Shown one piece after another: positions 16,801 to 24,038 of a DNA stretch of 24,995 bases (position 1 is the first letter of the stretch; the number at the start of each line of letters is the position of its first letter). A program made the translations under genes and the position numbers. Location: positions 1 through 24,995 of the forward strand of contig CATWDJ010000029.1 in the NCBI GenBank assembly GCA_958349535.1. Direction: 5' to 3'. The stretch is from Maccoyibacter sp900556645. GTDB taxonomy: Bacteria > Bacillota > Clostridia > Lachnospirales > Lachnospiraceae. The notes under the pieces were generated by a model. It worked only from the letters and a program-made list of their open reading frames with translations, was not told the DNA's origin and did not search any database.

Positions 16801-17633
16801 CTTCTCAGACGGTTGTTTCTATTGATAATTCTACGATATAAGTCATTTAAGTCAGAGGTCGCAAAACGTCCGCCGTCCAACTGTACCATCGGACGTAAAT
16901 CCGGCGGAATAACCGGAATCGCATCCATAATCATCCATTCCGGTTTGTTTCCTGATTCACGGAAAGCTTCTACAACTTCCAGACGTTTGATGATACGTGC
17001 ACGTCTCTGTCCTGTAGCATCCTTTAATCCTTCTTTTAACTCTGCGGCATCTTTCTCCAAGTCGATGGCCTGCAACAGTTCTTTGACTGCCTCTGCTCCC
17101 ATTCCAACCCGGAAGTCATTGCCGTATTTCTCTCTTGCTTCCTGATACTCGTTTTCAGAAAGTACCTGTTTGTACTGCAACTCGGTATTTCCTGCATCCA
17201 ATACAATATAAGAAGCAAAGTATAATACTTTTTCCAATGTTCTCGGAGATAATTCAAGAATTAATCCCATACGGCTCGGGATTCCCTTGAAATACCAGAT
17301 ATGGGATACCGGAGCTGCAAGCTCGATATGTCCCATACGCTCTCTACGAACACTGGCTTTCGTAATCTCAACGCCACAACGGTCGCAGACTACGCCTTTA
17401 TAACGAATCTTTTTGTACTTACCACAATGACATTCCCAGTCTTTGCTCGGTCCAAAAATCTTTTCACAGAATAAACCGTCTTTTTCCGGTTTCAAAGTTC
17501 TATAATTAATGGTTTCCGGTTTCTGTACCTCTCCACGGGACCATTTTCTGATTTGTTCCGGTGATGCCAAACCAATTTTGATTGCGTCAAATGAAATTGG
17601 CTGGTATCCTTCGTTTATCTTATTCTCAGGCAT
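13806..17633 (-). CDS. rpoC: DNA-directed RNA polymerase subunit beta'
   Basis: Beta-prime forms the clamp and most of the active site of RNA polymerase. The product has 1275 residues, starting MPENKINEGYQPISFDAIKI, with GGGAG 8 nt before the ATG. The first zinc finger is C68, C70, C83, C86 (CxC...CDRC). The catalytic NADFDGD is at 455-461, with D457, D459 and D461 holding the magnesium. The second zinc site has C940, C947 and C950 in LTCRSHIGICAKC, plus an upstream cysteine (C891 or C895). The bridge/trigger region (GEPGTQLTMRTFHTGG) is intact. The C-terminus is a strongly acidic tail (about the last 45 residues, rich in Asp/Glu). The gene follows rpoB by 20 nt and is closed by its own terminator. 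Confidence 0.99.
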   Translation of the reverse strand: MPENKINEGYQPISFDAIKIGLASPEQIRKWSRGEVQKPETINYRTLKPEKDGLFCEKIFGPSKDWECHCGKYKKIRYKGVVCDRCGVEITKASVRRERMGHIELAAPVSHIWYFKGIPSRMGLILELSPRTLEKVLYFASYIVLDAGNTELQYKQVLSENEYQEAREKYGNDFRVGMGAEAVKELLQAIDLEKDAAELKEGLKDATGQRRARIIKRLEVVEAFRESGNKPEWMIMDAIPVIPPDLRPMVQLDGGRFATSDLNDLYRRIINRNNRLRRLLELGAPDIIVRNEKRMLQEAVDALIDNGRRGRPVTGPGNRALKSLSDMLKGKSGRFRQNLLGKRVDYSGRSVIVVGPELKIYQCGLPKEMAIELFKPFVMKELVANGTAHNIKSAKKMVERLQPEVWDVLEDVIKEHPVMLNRAPTLHRLGIQAFEPILVEGKAIKLHPLVCTAYNADFDGDQMAVHLPLSVEAQAECRFMLLSPNNLLKPSDGGPVAVPSQDMVLGIYYLTMGKMIDRTGEVDLSTVGEKVYADKDEVKAAIEANEIDEYTNIRFNAGDGEHVVICTPHDLMGHRFNGINHAILAYENGDITLHQKIMVKREAVMPNGEKVTGNIETTLGRLIFNEILPQDLGFVDRTKPENALLLEVDFHVGKKGLKQILEKVINIHGATKTAEVLDDIKAMGYKYSTRAAMTVSVSDMTVPAKKPELIQQAQDTVDRITKNYKRGLVTEEERYKEVVETWKETDDELTEALLSGLDKYNNIFMMADSGARGSDKQIKQLAGMRGLMADTTGKTIELPIKSNFREGLDVLEYFMSAHGARKGLSDTALRTADSGYLTRRLVDVSQELSIRESDCSLNSDKEIPGMYVKAFMDGKEEIESLQDRITGRFSCETICDKDGNVIVKANHMITPKRAAEVVNKGVDEKGNPITKVKIRTILTCRSHIGICAKCYGANMATGQAVQVGEAIGIIAAQSIGEPGTQLTMRTFHTGGVAGDDITQGLPRVEELFEARKPKGLAIITEFGGVATIKDTKKKREIIVTNQETGETKTYLIPYGSRIKILDGAILEAGDELTEGSVNPHDILKIKGVRAVQDYMLQEVQRVYRLQGVEINDKHIEVIVRQMLKKIRIENNGDSELLPGTLVDTLEFDDVNEKLIAEGKEPAEGKQVLLGITKAALATNSFLSAASFQETTKVLTEAAIKGKVDPLIGLKENVLIGKLLPVGTGMKRYRDIKLDSDLNQFADIDFDDDFADFESEEMPEVPEDAVVAIDIVGDEE

Positions 17634-17653
17634 TTATGATACTCCCTTCTAAA

Positions 17654-20600
17654 TTATTCTTCGTCAAGAACAGGTTCTGCTTCCCCATAGAATTCGGAAT
17701 CGTCTTCCGGCTCCTCTTCTACGTCAACAAGCTCTTCGCTTTCTGCGTCAAATTCCTTCTGGGTGAAGCCCATCTTTTCGAAGGTCTCACCATCTTCAAA
17801 TGCGTAATTTTTATCATTTCCGATAACTGCATTCAAATCTGTCTCGCCATATTCGCTGGTCTCCATGATTTCAACTTCTGTGTTGTCATCACGCAGTACT
17901 CTGACATCCAGACCTAAGGACTGTAATTCTTTTAACAGTACCTTGAAGGACTCCGGAATTCCCGGCTCAGGAATATTGGTTCCCTTGATAATCGCCTCAT
18001 AGGTCTTCACACGTCCTACCACATCATCGGATTTTACGGTCAGGATTTCCTGTAAGGTATATGCTGCTCCGTATGCTTCCAGAGCCCAAACCTCCATCTC
18101 TCCGAAACGCTGTCCACCGAACTGTGCTTTACCACCTAACGGCTGCTGTGTTACTAAGGAGTACGGACCTGTGGAACGTGCATGAATCTTATCATCAACC
18201 AAGTGATGCAGCTTCAGGTAGTGCATGTGTCCAATGGTTACCGGACTGTCGAAGAACTCTCCGGTTCTACCATCACGAAGTCTGACTTTACCATCTCTTG
18301 AAATCGGTACACCTTTCCAAAGCTCTCTATGGTCTCTGTTTTCATACAGATAGTCCATAACCTCCGGCAGCAGCTCCTCTTCATGTTTTGCTTTGAATTC
18401 TTCCCATGTAAGATTTACATAGTCATTTGCCAAATCCAAAGTATCCATGATGTCGTTCTCTTTCGCTCCGTCAAATACCGGAGTCGCAATATTAAATCCA
18501 AGTGCTTTTGCTGCCAGACTCAAGTGAATCTCAAGCACCTGACCAATGTTCATACGGGAAGGTACGCCCAATGGGTTTAATACAATATCCAGCGGACGTC
18601 CGTTTGGTAAGAATGGCATATCCTCCACCGGCAATACGCGGGAAACGACACCCTTGTTACCGTGACGACCAGCCATCTTATCTCCTACGGAAATCTTTCT
18701 CTTCTGTGCAATGTAGATACGCACAGACTGATTTACTCCCGGAGACAGCTCATCACCGTTCTCTCTGGTGAATACTTTTGCATCTACAACAATACCATAT
18801 TCTCCGTGAGGAACCTTTAAGGAGGTATCTCTCACCTCTCTGGCTTTCTCACCAAAGATTGCCCGCAACAATCTCTCCTCTGCTGTCAGCTCTGTCTCAC
18901 CCTTCGGTGTTACCTTACCAACCAAAATGTCACCAGCACGTACCTCGGCACCGATACGGATAATTCCCCTTTCATCCAGTGCCTTCAATGCATCATCACC
19001 TACACCCGGAACATCTCTGGTGATTTCTTCCGGTCCTAATTTGGTGTCACGTGCCTCTGCCTCGTATTCTTCAATATGAACGGATGTGTATACATCATCC
19101 TGTACTAATCTTTCTGATAAAAGTACCGCATCCTCGTAGTTATAACCTTCCCAAGTCATAAATCCGATTAACGGGTTCTTTCCTAATGCAAGCTCACCAT
19201 TGGAGGTAGACGGTCCGTCTGCGATAACCTCGCCCTCTTCTACATGGTCCCCTTTAAATACGATTGGACGCTGATTGTAACAGTTGGACTGGTTACTTCT
19301 TGTAAATTTGGACAATTTATAAGTATCGGTTGTACCGTCATCGTTTTTGATGATAATCTTGTTGGATTCGGAACGCTCTACAGTTCCTGATTTTTTTGCA
19401 AGAACGCAGACACCGGAGTCTACCGCTGCCTTTGGCTCAATACCTGTTCCCACTACCGGAGCCTCTGTATTCAGAAGCGGTACTGCCTGACGCTGCATGT
19501 TGGAACCCATGAGGGCACGGTTTGCATCATCGTTCTGCAGGAACGGAATCAATGCAGTTGCCACAGAGAATACCATCTTCGGAGACACATCCATATAATC
19601 AAACATGGTCTTGTCATATTCCTGTGTCTCATCCAGATAACGACCGGATACGGAATTACGCACGAAATGTCCTTCCTCATCCAGCTTTTCATTCGCCTGT
19701 GCTACATGGTAGTTATCCTCTTCATCCGCTGTCATGTATACAACCTCATCGGTTACACGCGGATTGGCAGGATCGGATTTATCAATTTTACGGTATGGTG
19801 CCTCGATGAAACCATACTCGTTGATTCTTGCATAGGTTGCAAGGGAGTTAATCAGACCGATATTCGGACCCTCAGGAGTCTCAATCGGGCACATTCTTCC
19901 GTAATGGGAGTAATGAACGTCACGGACCTCAAATCCGGCACGGTCTCTGGAAAGTCCTCCCGGTCCCAATGCGGAAAGACGTCTCTTGTGGGTCAGCTCA
20001 CCTAATGGGTTGTTCTGATCCATGAACTGGGACAGCTGGGAAGAACCGAAAAATTCTTTTACTGCCGCAGTTACCGGTTTGATATTAATTAAACTCTGCG
20101 GAGAAATTCCCTCTAAATCCTGAGTAGTCATTCTCTCACGTACCACTCTCTCCAAACGTGACAAACCGATACGGTACTGGTTCTGTAATAATTCTCCTAC
20201 CGCACGAATACGTCTGTTTCCTAAGTGGTCGATATCATCATCATGTCCTATTCCATACTCCAGATGCATATTATAGTTAATGGAAGCAAAGATATCTTCC
20301 TTTGTGATATGCTTTGGAATCAATTCCGGAATACTCTTGCGGATTGCTTCTTTAATATCCTCAATATTGTCATTTTCTTCTAAAATTTCTGCCAAAACAG
20401 GGTAGTATACATCCTCTGTTACTCCCAGTTCTCTGGCATTGATACCCTCAACGTGGGCATTGATGTCTACCATCAAGTTGGAAAGAATCTTGATATTTCT
20501 CTCTTCTCCCTGTACCCAGACATATGGTGCACCTGTATTCTGAATTGCAGTTGCAAGTTCTCTGGTAACCTCTGTACCTTTTTCTGCAATAATCTCACCC

Positions 20601-21508
20601 GTTGTCATATCCACAACGTCTTCTGCCAGAACCTGTCCTGTAATTCTGTTTTTCAGTGCCAGCTTCTTGTTGAATTTATATCTTCCTACTTTTGCTAAAT
20701 CATATCTTCTCGGGTCAAAGAACATAGCTGTGATTAAGCTCTGTGCACTCTCTACTGTCAGAGGTTCACCCGGACGGATTTTCTTATATAATTCCAGAAG
20801 ACCTTCCTCGTAGCTGTTTGCAACGTCTTTTCCAAAACTTGCAACAATCTTCGGCTCCTCGCCAAAGTATTCAATAATCTCCTGATTAGTTCCAATGCCC
20901 AAAGCACGGATTAATACGGTAATCGGAACCTTTCTGGTCCTGTCTACACGTACATAGAAAACGTCATTGGAGTCTGTCTCATACTCTAACCATGCACCAC
21001 GGTTCGGAATTACGGTACAGGAATACAGTTCCTTACCTACCTTGTCATGATCAATTCCGTAATAAATACCCGGAGAACGCACTAACTGGCTGACGATAAC
21101 ACGCTCTGCTCCATTGATAACGAAGGTTCCTGTCTCTGTCATGAGTGGCAAATCGCCCATGAAGATTTCGTGTTCGTTAATTTCATCGTTTTCTTTGTTG
21201 TAAAGTCTTACCTTCACCTTCAACGGTGCTGCATATGTTGCATCTCTCTCTTTACACTCCGGAATCGAATATTTTACATCATCTTCGCATAATGTAAAAT
21301 CTACGAATTCCAAGCTCAGATGTCCGCTGTAGTCAGCAATTGGAGAGATATCTGCAAATACTTCTTTTAGACCTTCGTCCAAAAACCACTTATAGGATTC
21401 CTTCTGAACCTCTATAAGATTCGGCATTTCCAATACCTCTTTTTGTCTTGAGTAACTCATACGCATGCTCTTACCAGCTTGCACCGGACGTATTCTGTTT
21501 TTCTCCAT
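17654..21508 (-). CDS. rpoB: DNA-directed RNA polymerase subunit beta
   Basis: Beta is the second large catalytic subunit of RNA polymerase and the rifamycin target. The product has 1284 residues, starting MEKNRIRPVQAGKSMRMSYS, with an AGAGGTG Shine-Dalgarno. The rifampicin pocket is wild type: GSSQLSQFMDQNNP at 488-501, and D497, H507, R510 and S512 correspond to E. coli D516, H526, R529 and S531. GRMCPIETPEGPNIGLI and the C-terminal FGEMEVWALEAYGA (1135-1148) are intact. The last ~40 residues are a Glu/Asp-rich tail (VDVEEEPEDDSEF...). The gene has its own promoter and lies 455 bp after rplL, past a strong terminator, so it appears largely independent of rplJL transcription. Confidence 0.99.
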   Translation of the reverse strand: MEKNRIRPVQAGKSMRMSYSRQKEVLEMPNLIEVQKESYKWFLDEGLKEVFADISPIADYSGHLSLEFVDFTLCEDDVKYSIPECKERDATYAAPLKVKVRLYNKENDEINEHEIFMGDLPLMTETGTFVINGAERVIVSQLVRSPGIYYGIDHDKVGKELYSCTVIPNRGAWLEYETDSNDVFYVRVDRTRKVPITVLIRALGIGTNQEIIEYFGEEPKIVASFGKDVANSYEEGLLELYKKIRPGEPLTVESAQSLITAMFFDPRRYDLAKVGRYKFNKKLALKNRITGQVLAEDVVDMTTGEIIAEKGTEVTRELATAIQNTGAPYVWVQGEERNIKILSNLMVDINAHVEGINARELGVTEDVYYPVLAEILEENDNIEDIKEAIRKSIPELIPKHITKEDIFASINYNMHLEYGIGHDDDIDHLGNRRIRAVGELLQNQYRIGLSRLERVVRERMTTQDLEGISPQSLINIKPVTAAVKEFFGSSQLSQFMDQNNPLGELTHKRRLSALGPGGLSRDRAGFEVRDVHYSHYGRMCPIETPEGPNIGLINSLATYARINEYGFIEAPYRKIDKSDPANPRVTDEVVYMTADEEDNYHVAQANEKLDEEGHFVRNSVSGRYLDETQEYDKTMFDYMDVSPKMVFSVATALIPFLQNDDANRALMGSNMQRQAVPLLNTEAPVVGTGIEPKAAVDSGVCVLAKKSGTVERSESNKIIIKNDDGTTDTYKLSKFTRSNQSNCYNQRPIVFKGDHVEEGEVIADGPSTSNGELALGKNPLIGFMTWEGYNYEDAVLLSERLVQDDVYTSVHIEEYEAEARDTKLGPEEITRDVPGVGDDALKALDERGIIRIGAEVRAGDILVGKVTPKGETELTAEERLLRAIFGEKAREVRDTSLKVPHGEYGIVVDAKVFTRENGDELSPGVNQSVRIYIAQKRKISVGDKMAGRHGNKGVVSRVLPVEDMPFLPNGRPLDIVLNPLGVPSRMNIGQVLEIHLSLAAKALGFNIATPVFDGAKENDIMDTLDLANDYVNLTWEEFKAKHEEELLPEVMDYLYENRDHRELWKGVPISRDGKVRLRDGRTGEFFDSPVTIGHMHYLKLHHLVDDKIHARSTGPYSLVTQQPLGGKAQFGGQRFGEMEVWALEAYGAAYTLQEILTVKSDDVVGRVKTYEAIIKGTNIPEPGIPESFKVLLKELQSLGLDVRVLRDDNTEVEIMETSEYGETDLNAVIGNDKNYAFEDGETFEKMGFTQKEFDAESEELVDVEEEPEDDSEFYGEAEPVLDEE

Positions 21509-21631
21509 TGACGTTTCACCTCTCGTTTTTTATATTTAACTTCTACTTATATACAGAATTTTATCTGCAATTTCCTGCATGATTTTTCCATACGGGAAAT
21601 AAGCCTACGGCACCACAATAGTGCACCGTAT

Positions 21632-21661
21632 ATGATAGCATAAAGCAAGGTATGGAGTCAA
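21632..21661 (-). promoter_or_regulatory. Likely rpoBC promoter
   Basis: On the minus strand TTGACT (21661-21656) and TATCAT (21637-21632) are 18 bp apart. Start would be near 21625, giving a leader of about 117 nt. The leader opens with an imperfect inverted repeat (ACGGTGCAC...GTGGTGCCGT, 21630-21607) that could fold into a short hairpin. Good but not perfect match to consensus. Confidence 0.7.
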
Positions 21662-21703
21662 GGAAAATTTTTCTTTTCTTAAATAAAATACAAAGCAAGC
21701 ATT

Positions 21704-21859
21704 GCAGACACTCAATTCCGCTTCGCTCTCGAGTTCCCCTCTGCTATGTTTACGTCACGTAAGCTACGAGCAGACACTCGATTCCGCTTCGCTCTCGAGT
21801 TCCCCTCTGCTATGTTTACGTCACGTAAGCTACGAGCAGACACTCGATTCCGCTTCGCT
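21704..21859. repeat. 66-bp tandem repeat, two and a third copies, between rplL and rpoB
   Basis: Copy 1 is 21704-21769 and copy 2 is 21770-21835, differing at one base (CTCAATTCC versus CTCGATTCC). A partial third copy runs from 21836 to about 21859 and then diverges. Each full copy holds the 13-bp palindrome TTACGTCACGTAA (21750-21762, 21816-21828) and a CTCGAG site. Open frames across it are repetitive and have no start signals, so it is treated as noncoding. Near-identity of the copies implies recent duplication. Confidence 0.9.
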
Positions 21860-21964
21860 ACATCTCGTGCACGGCTGTCGCCGAATAAAAGCAAAAAAGA
21901 ATCCGTGCGAGAATAAATTCTCGTCGGATTCTTTTGCTTTTATACTGCTCGTAGCTTACGTGAC
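21820..21964. repeat. 20-bp perfect inverted repeat flanking the rplL terminator
   Basis: GTCACGTAAGCTACGAGCAG at 21820-21839 recurs as its exact reverse complement at 21945-21964. The second arm overlaps the last base of the rplL TAG stop codon. The first arm spans the junction of copies 2 and 3 of the 66-bp repeat, and another copy of this arm is at 21754-21773. The arms enclose 105 bp that hold the terminator. The layout resembles a small REP/MITE-like element inserted at the rplL 3' end. Confidence 0.8.
21887..21941 (-). terminator. Strong terminator after rplL
   Basis: The stem combines GAATCCG/CGGATTC and CGAGAAT/ATTCTCG with a small internal mismatch, flanked by A- and T-runs (AAAAGCAAAA ... 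TTTTTTGCTTTT). It should end the rplJL transcript. Because of the flanking A/T runs it could also work on plus-strand transcripts. Confidence 0.9.
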
Positions 21965-22344
21965 TATTTTAATGTAACTTTTGCACCTTCTGCTTCAAGT
22001 TTTGTCTTGATGTCTTCAGCTTCGTCTTTCTCAGCAGCCTCTTTTACTACCTTAGGAGCTCCGTCAACTAAGTCTTTTGCTTCTTTTAAGCCTAAGCCAG
22101 TTACTTCACGAACAACTTTGATAACTTTAACTTTGTTTGGTCCAACCTCTGTCAACTCTACGTCGAACTCAGATTTCTCGTCTCCGCCTGCTGCTGCACC
22201 GTCTCCGCCTGCTGCTGCAACTACAACGCCTGCTGCTGCAGATACACCAAACTCTTCTTCACATGCTTTTACTAATTCGTTTAACTCTAATACGCTTAAC
22301 TCTTTGATAGCTTCAATCATTTCAGCTGTTGTTAATTTTGCCAT
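21964..22344 (-). CDS. rplL: 50S ribosomal protein L7/L12
   Basis: L7/L12 is the multicopy stalk protein that recruits and activates translation GTPases such as EF-Tu and EF-G, both encoded in this window. The 126-residue protein has the N-terminal dimer and L10-binding domain (MAKLTTAEMIEAIKELSVLE), an Ala/Gly-rich hinge (about 37-53) and the C-terminal globular domain with the factor-binding segment VTGLGLKEAKDLVDGAPK. GGAGG lies 9 nt before the ATG, and the gene is 43 nt after rplJ. The TAG stop codon is the last coding base before the inverted repeat described at 21820-21964. Confidence 0.99.
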   Translation of the reverse strand: MAKLTTAEMIEAIKELSVLELNELVKACEEEFGVSAAAGVVVAAAGGDGAAAGGDEKSEFDVELTEVGPNKVKVIKVVREVTGLGLKEAKDLVDGAPKVVKEAAEKDEAEDIKTKLEAEGAKVTLK

Positions 22345-22387
22345 TCTTATTTACCTCCAATTTTTATATTTGTTTTTTGTTTTTCAA

Positions 22388-22969
22388 CTATTCGTTGCTT
22401 TCGGTCTCTGCCGGAGCTTCCTCAACCGGAGCCTCTTCTGCTACTGGAGCAGCCTCCTCTGCCGGAGCTTCCTCTGTTGCTGCTGCACCGCCCTGCTCTG
22501 CAATCTGATTAATAACACGAGCAAAGTTTGCAATCGGTGACTGGATACTTCCAAGCAATTTGGAAAGCAATTCTTCTCTTGATGGTACGGCTGCGATTGC
22601 TTTCATTCCGTCTGCATCATAGAAAGTTCCTTCTACAACACCGCCTTTAATCTCTAATGCAGGAGCTGTCTTTGCGAATTTGCTTAAAACTCTTGCAGGA
22701 GCTGTAGCATCTGTTGTAGAGATTGCAATTGCATTTGGTCCGTCTAACATTGGAGCTAAGCTCTCGAAATCCGTTCCTTTAAATGCAAAATTCATTAATG
22801 TATTCTTATATACTTTATAAGTAACACCTGCTTCTCTTAACTGTCTACGTAACTGGGTATCTTCTGCAACGGTCAGACCAAGGTAATCAACCAGCACAAC
22901 GGACTGTGCATCTTTGATGTTGTCAGAAATCTCCTGTACGATTGGTTGTTTCAGTTCTACTTTTGCCAC
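22388..22969 (-). CDS. rplJ: 50S ribosomal protein L10
   Basis: L10 anchors L7/L12 dimers to 23S rRNA at the ribosomal stalk base. The start is GTG at 22969-22967, giving (M)AKVELKQPIVQEISDNIKDA, with AGGAGGTG about 8-10 nt upstream. An in-frame ATG at 23011 precedes the Shine-Dalgarno and would add a segment not seen in L10. The product is 193 residues, longer than the usual 165-175, because of a C-terminal tail of about 30 residues rich in Ala, Glu and Pro after INQIAEQGG. L10 with L7/L12 most likely represses its own operon through the leader RNA and attenuator upstream. Confidence 0.97.
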   Translation of the reverse strand: MAKVELKQPIVQEISDNIKDAQSVVLVDYLGLTVAEDTQLRRQLREAGVTYKVYKNTLMNFAFKGTDFESLAPMLDGPNAIAISTTDATAPARVLSKFAKTAPALEIKGGVVEGTFYDADGMKAIAAVPSREELLSKLLGSIQSPIANFARVINQIAEQGGAAATEEAPAEEAAPVAEEAPVEEAPAETESNE

Positions 22970-23052
22970 GAATCGTGCACCTCCTTTTATTTTTTTATAT
23001 TCCTCAGACATAGAAGGTTCTGCGATACTTTTCCGAAAGGATGTATCTACAC

Positions 23053-23084
23053 AAAAAACCTCTCTGCCATAGACAGAGAGGTTC
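23053..23084 (-). terminator. Attenuator terminator in the rplJL leader
   Basis: On the minus strand AACCTCTCTG and CAGAGAGGTT form a perfect 10-bp stem with a 7-nt loop, followed by a T6 run. It lies between the promoter and rplJ, so it can only work as a conditional terminator. The upstream segment CCTGCC of the L10 site could pair with GGCAG in the terminator to form a competing structure. Confidence 0.85.
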
Positions 23085-23117
23085 TAAATTCATTCATTGA
23101 TATACTATCAAATAAAT

Positions 23118-23175
23118 TCCCTCGGCAGGTTCTTACGGTTACGCCTTGCGGCACCTGCTGTCTTCGGCAACATGC
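23118..23175 (-). ncRNA. L10 leader (L10-L7/L12 binding element)
   Basis: The minus-strand RNA contains GCCGAAGACAGCAGGUGCCG ... AACCUGCCGAGG, in which GCAGGU pairs with ACCUGC and the flanking GCCGAAGAC/CCGAGG bases mimic the L10 site in 23S rRNA. This matches the known Firmicutes L10 leader that controls rplJ-rplL by transcription attenuation. It lies directly upstream of the attenuator hairpin, as expected. Confidence 0.85.
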
Positions 23176-23181
23176 TTTTGC

Positions 23182-23210
23182 ATTATAGCATCATATATAA
23201 TTGATGTCAA
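23182..23210 (-). promoter_or_regulatory. rplJL promoter (perfect consensus)
   Basis: TTGACA (23210-23205) and TATAAT (23187-23182) on the minus strand are 17 bp apart, starting 7 bp past the rplA stop codon. Start of transcription is expected near 23175, just at the start of the L10 leader. Confidence 0.9.
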
Positions 23211-23217
23211 CTAATAA

Positions 23218-23913
23218 TTACTGTACAAGCTTAGCAACGTTCAGTTTTACACCAGGTCCCATAGTAGGAGCTAATGTTACGCTCTTGATATACTGTCCTT
23301 TTAAGCTGCTTGGTTTTGCTTTATTAATTGCATCCATAAGCGTCTGGAAGTTGTCCGCTAATTGTTCTTCTGTAAAAGAAGCTTTTCCAACTGGCACGTG
23401 GATAATGTTTGTTTTATCCAATCTGTACTCAATCTTACCTGCTTTGATGTCGTTTACAGCTTTAGTTACGTCCATTGTTACTGTTCCGGCTTTTGGGTTT
23501 GGCATTAAGCCTTTTGGTCCAAGTACACGTCCTAAACGACCAACAACACCCATCATATCAGGAGTAGCAACAACAACATCGAAATCTAACCATCCTTCGT
23601 TCTGAATCTTCGGAACTAATTCCTCTCCACCAACGAAGTCTGCTCCTGCTGCCTGTGCCTCATCTAATTTGTCGCCCTTTGCAATAACTAATACTTTTAC
23701 AGATTTTCCGGTTCCGTGTGGTAATACAACGGCTCCACGAATCTGCTGCTCTGCATGACGTCCATCACAGCCTGTTCTGATGTGAGCTTCGATTGTCTCA
23801 TCAAATTTTGCAACTGCTGCTTTTTTTACCAGACCTACAGCTTCTTCTACATCATACTGTACGCTTCTGTCGATATTTTTAGCAGCTTCTACGTATTTTT
23901 TTCCTCGTTTCAT
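23218..23913 (-). CDS. rplA: 50S ribosomal protein L1
   Basis: L1 forms the mobile stalk that guides deacylated tRNA out of the E site and is a translational repressor in several bacteria. The chosen ATG at 23913 gives 231 residues (normal length), beginning MKRGKKYVEAAKNIDRSVQY, with GGAGG 9 nt upstream. An in-frame ATG 15 codons earlier (23958) lies inside the upstream hairpin and is rejected. The conserved stretch RLGRVLGPKGLMPNPKAGTV, near the middle of the protein, identifies the family. The gene follows rplK by 125 nt, which includes the candidate L1 binding site. Confidence 0.99.
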   Translation of the reverse strand: MKRGKKYVEAAKNIDRSVQYDVEEAVGLVKKAAVAKFDETIEAHIRTGCDGRHAEQQIRGAVVLPHGTGKSVKVLVIAKGDKLDEAQAAGADFVGGEELVPKIQNEGWLDFDVVVATPDMMGVVGRLGRVLGPKGLMPNPKAGTVTMDVTKAVNDIKAGKIEYRLDKTNIIHVPVGKASFTEEQLADNFQTLMDAINKAKPSSLKGQYIKSVTLAPTMGPGVKLNVAKLVQ

Positions 23914-23929
23914 TCTATAAAACCTCCTA

Positions 23930-23958
23930 GTGGTAATATCGGGAGAAATCCCTCCCAC
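23930..23958 (-). promoter_or_regulatory. Candidate L1 autoregulatory hairpin before rplA
   Basis: On the minus strand GTGG (23958-23955) pairs with CCAC (23933-23930), enclosing an inner stem GGGA/TCCC and a one-sided loop (GATATTA). Two short helices with an asymmetric loop resemble known L1-binding sites on mRNA and 23S rRNA, and the element ends just before the rplA Shine-Dalgarno. L1 binding here could hide the ribosome binding site. Confidence 0.5.
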
Positions 23959-24038
23959 GATTGTTTTGTTTCAGTCTTTTTTGCGATTTGATTTATTTTT
24001 ACAAATATTCATATGGTAGTTACCAAATTGCTTTCGGT

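Noticed and set aside
19968..20047. Rifampicin resistance change in rpoB
   Set aside because: D497, H507, R510 and S512 and their surroundings are the sensitive residues.
21704..21859. Possible CRISPR array
   Set aside because: The 66-bp copies are directly adjacent with no unique spacers, there are only two full copies, and no cas genes are nearby.
21702..21977. Repetitive open frame on the plus strand (and its minus-strand counterpart at 21712-21894)
   Set aside because: The frame exists only because 66 bp is a multiple of three and lacks stops. It has no ribosome binding site, overlaps the rplL terminator and stop codon, and encodes only the repeat.
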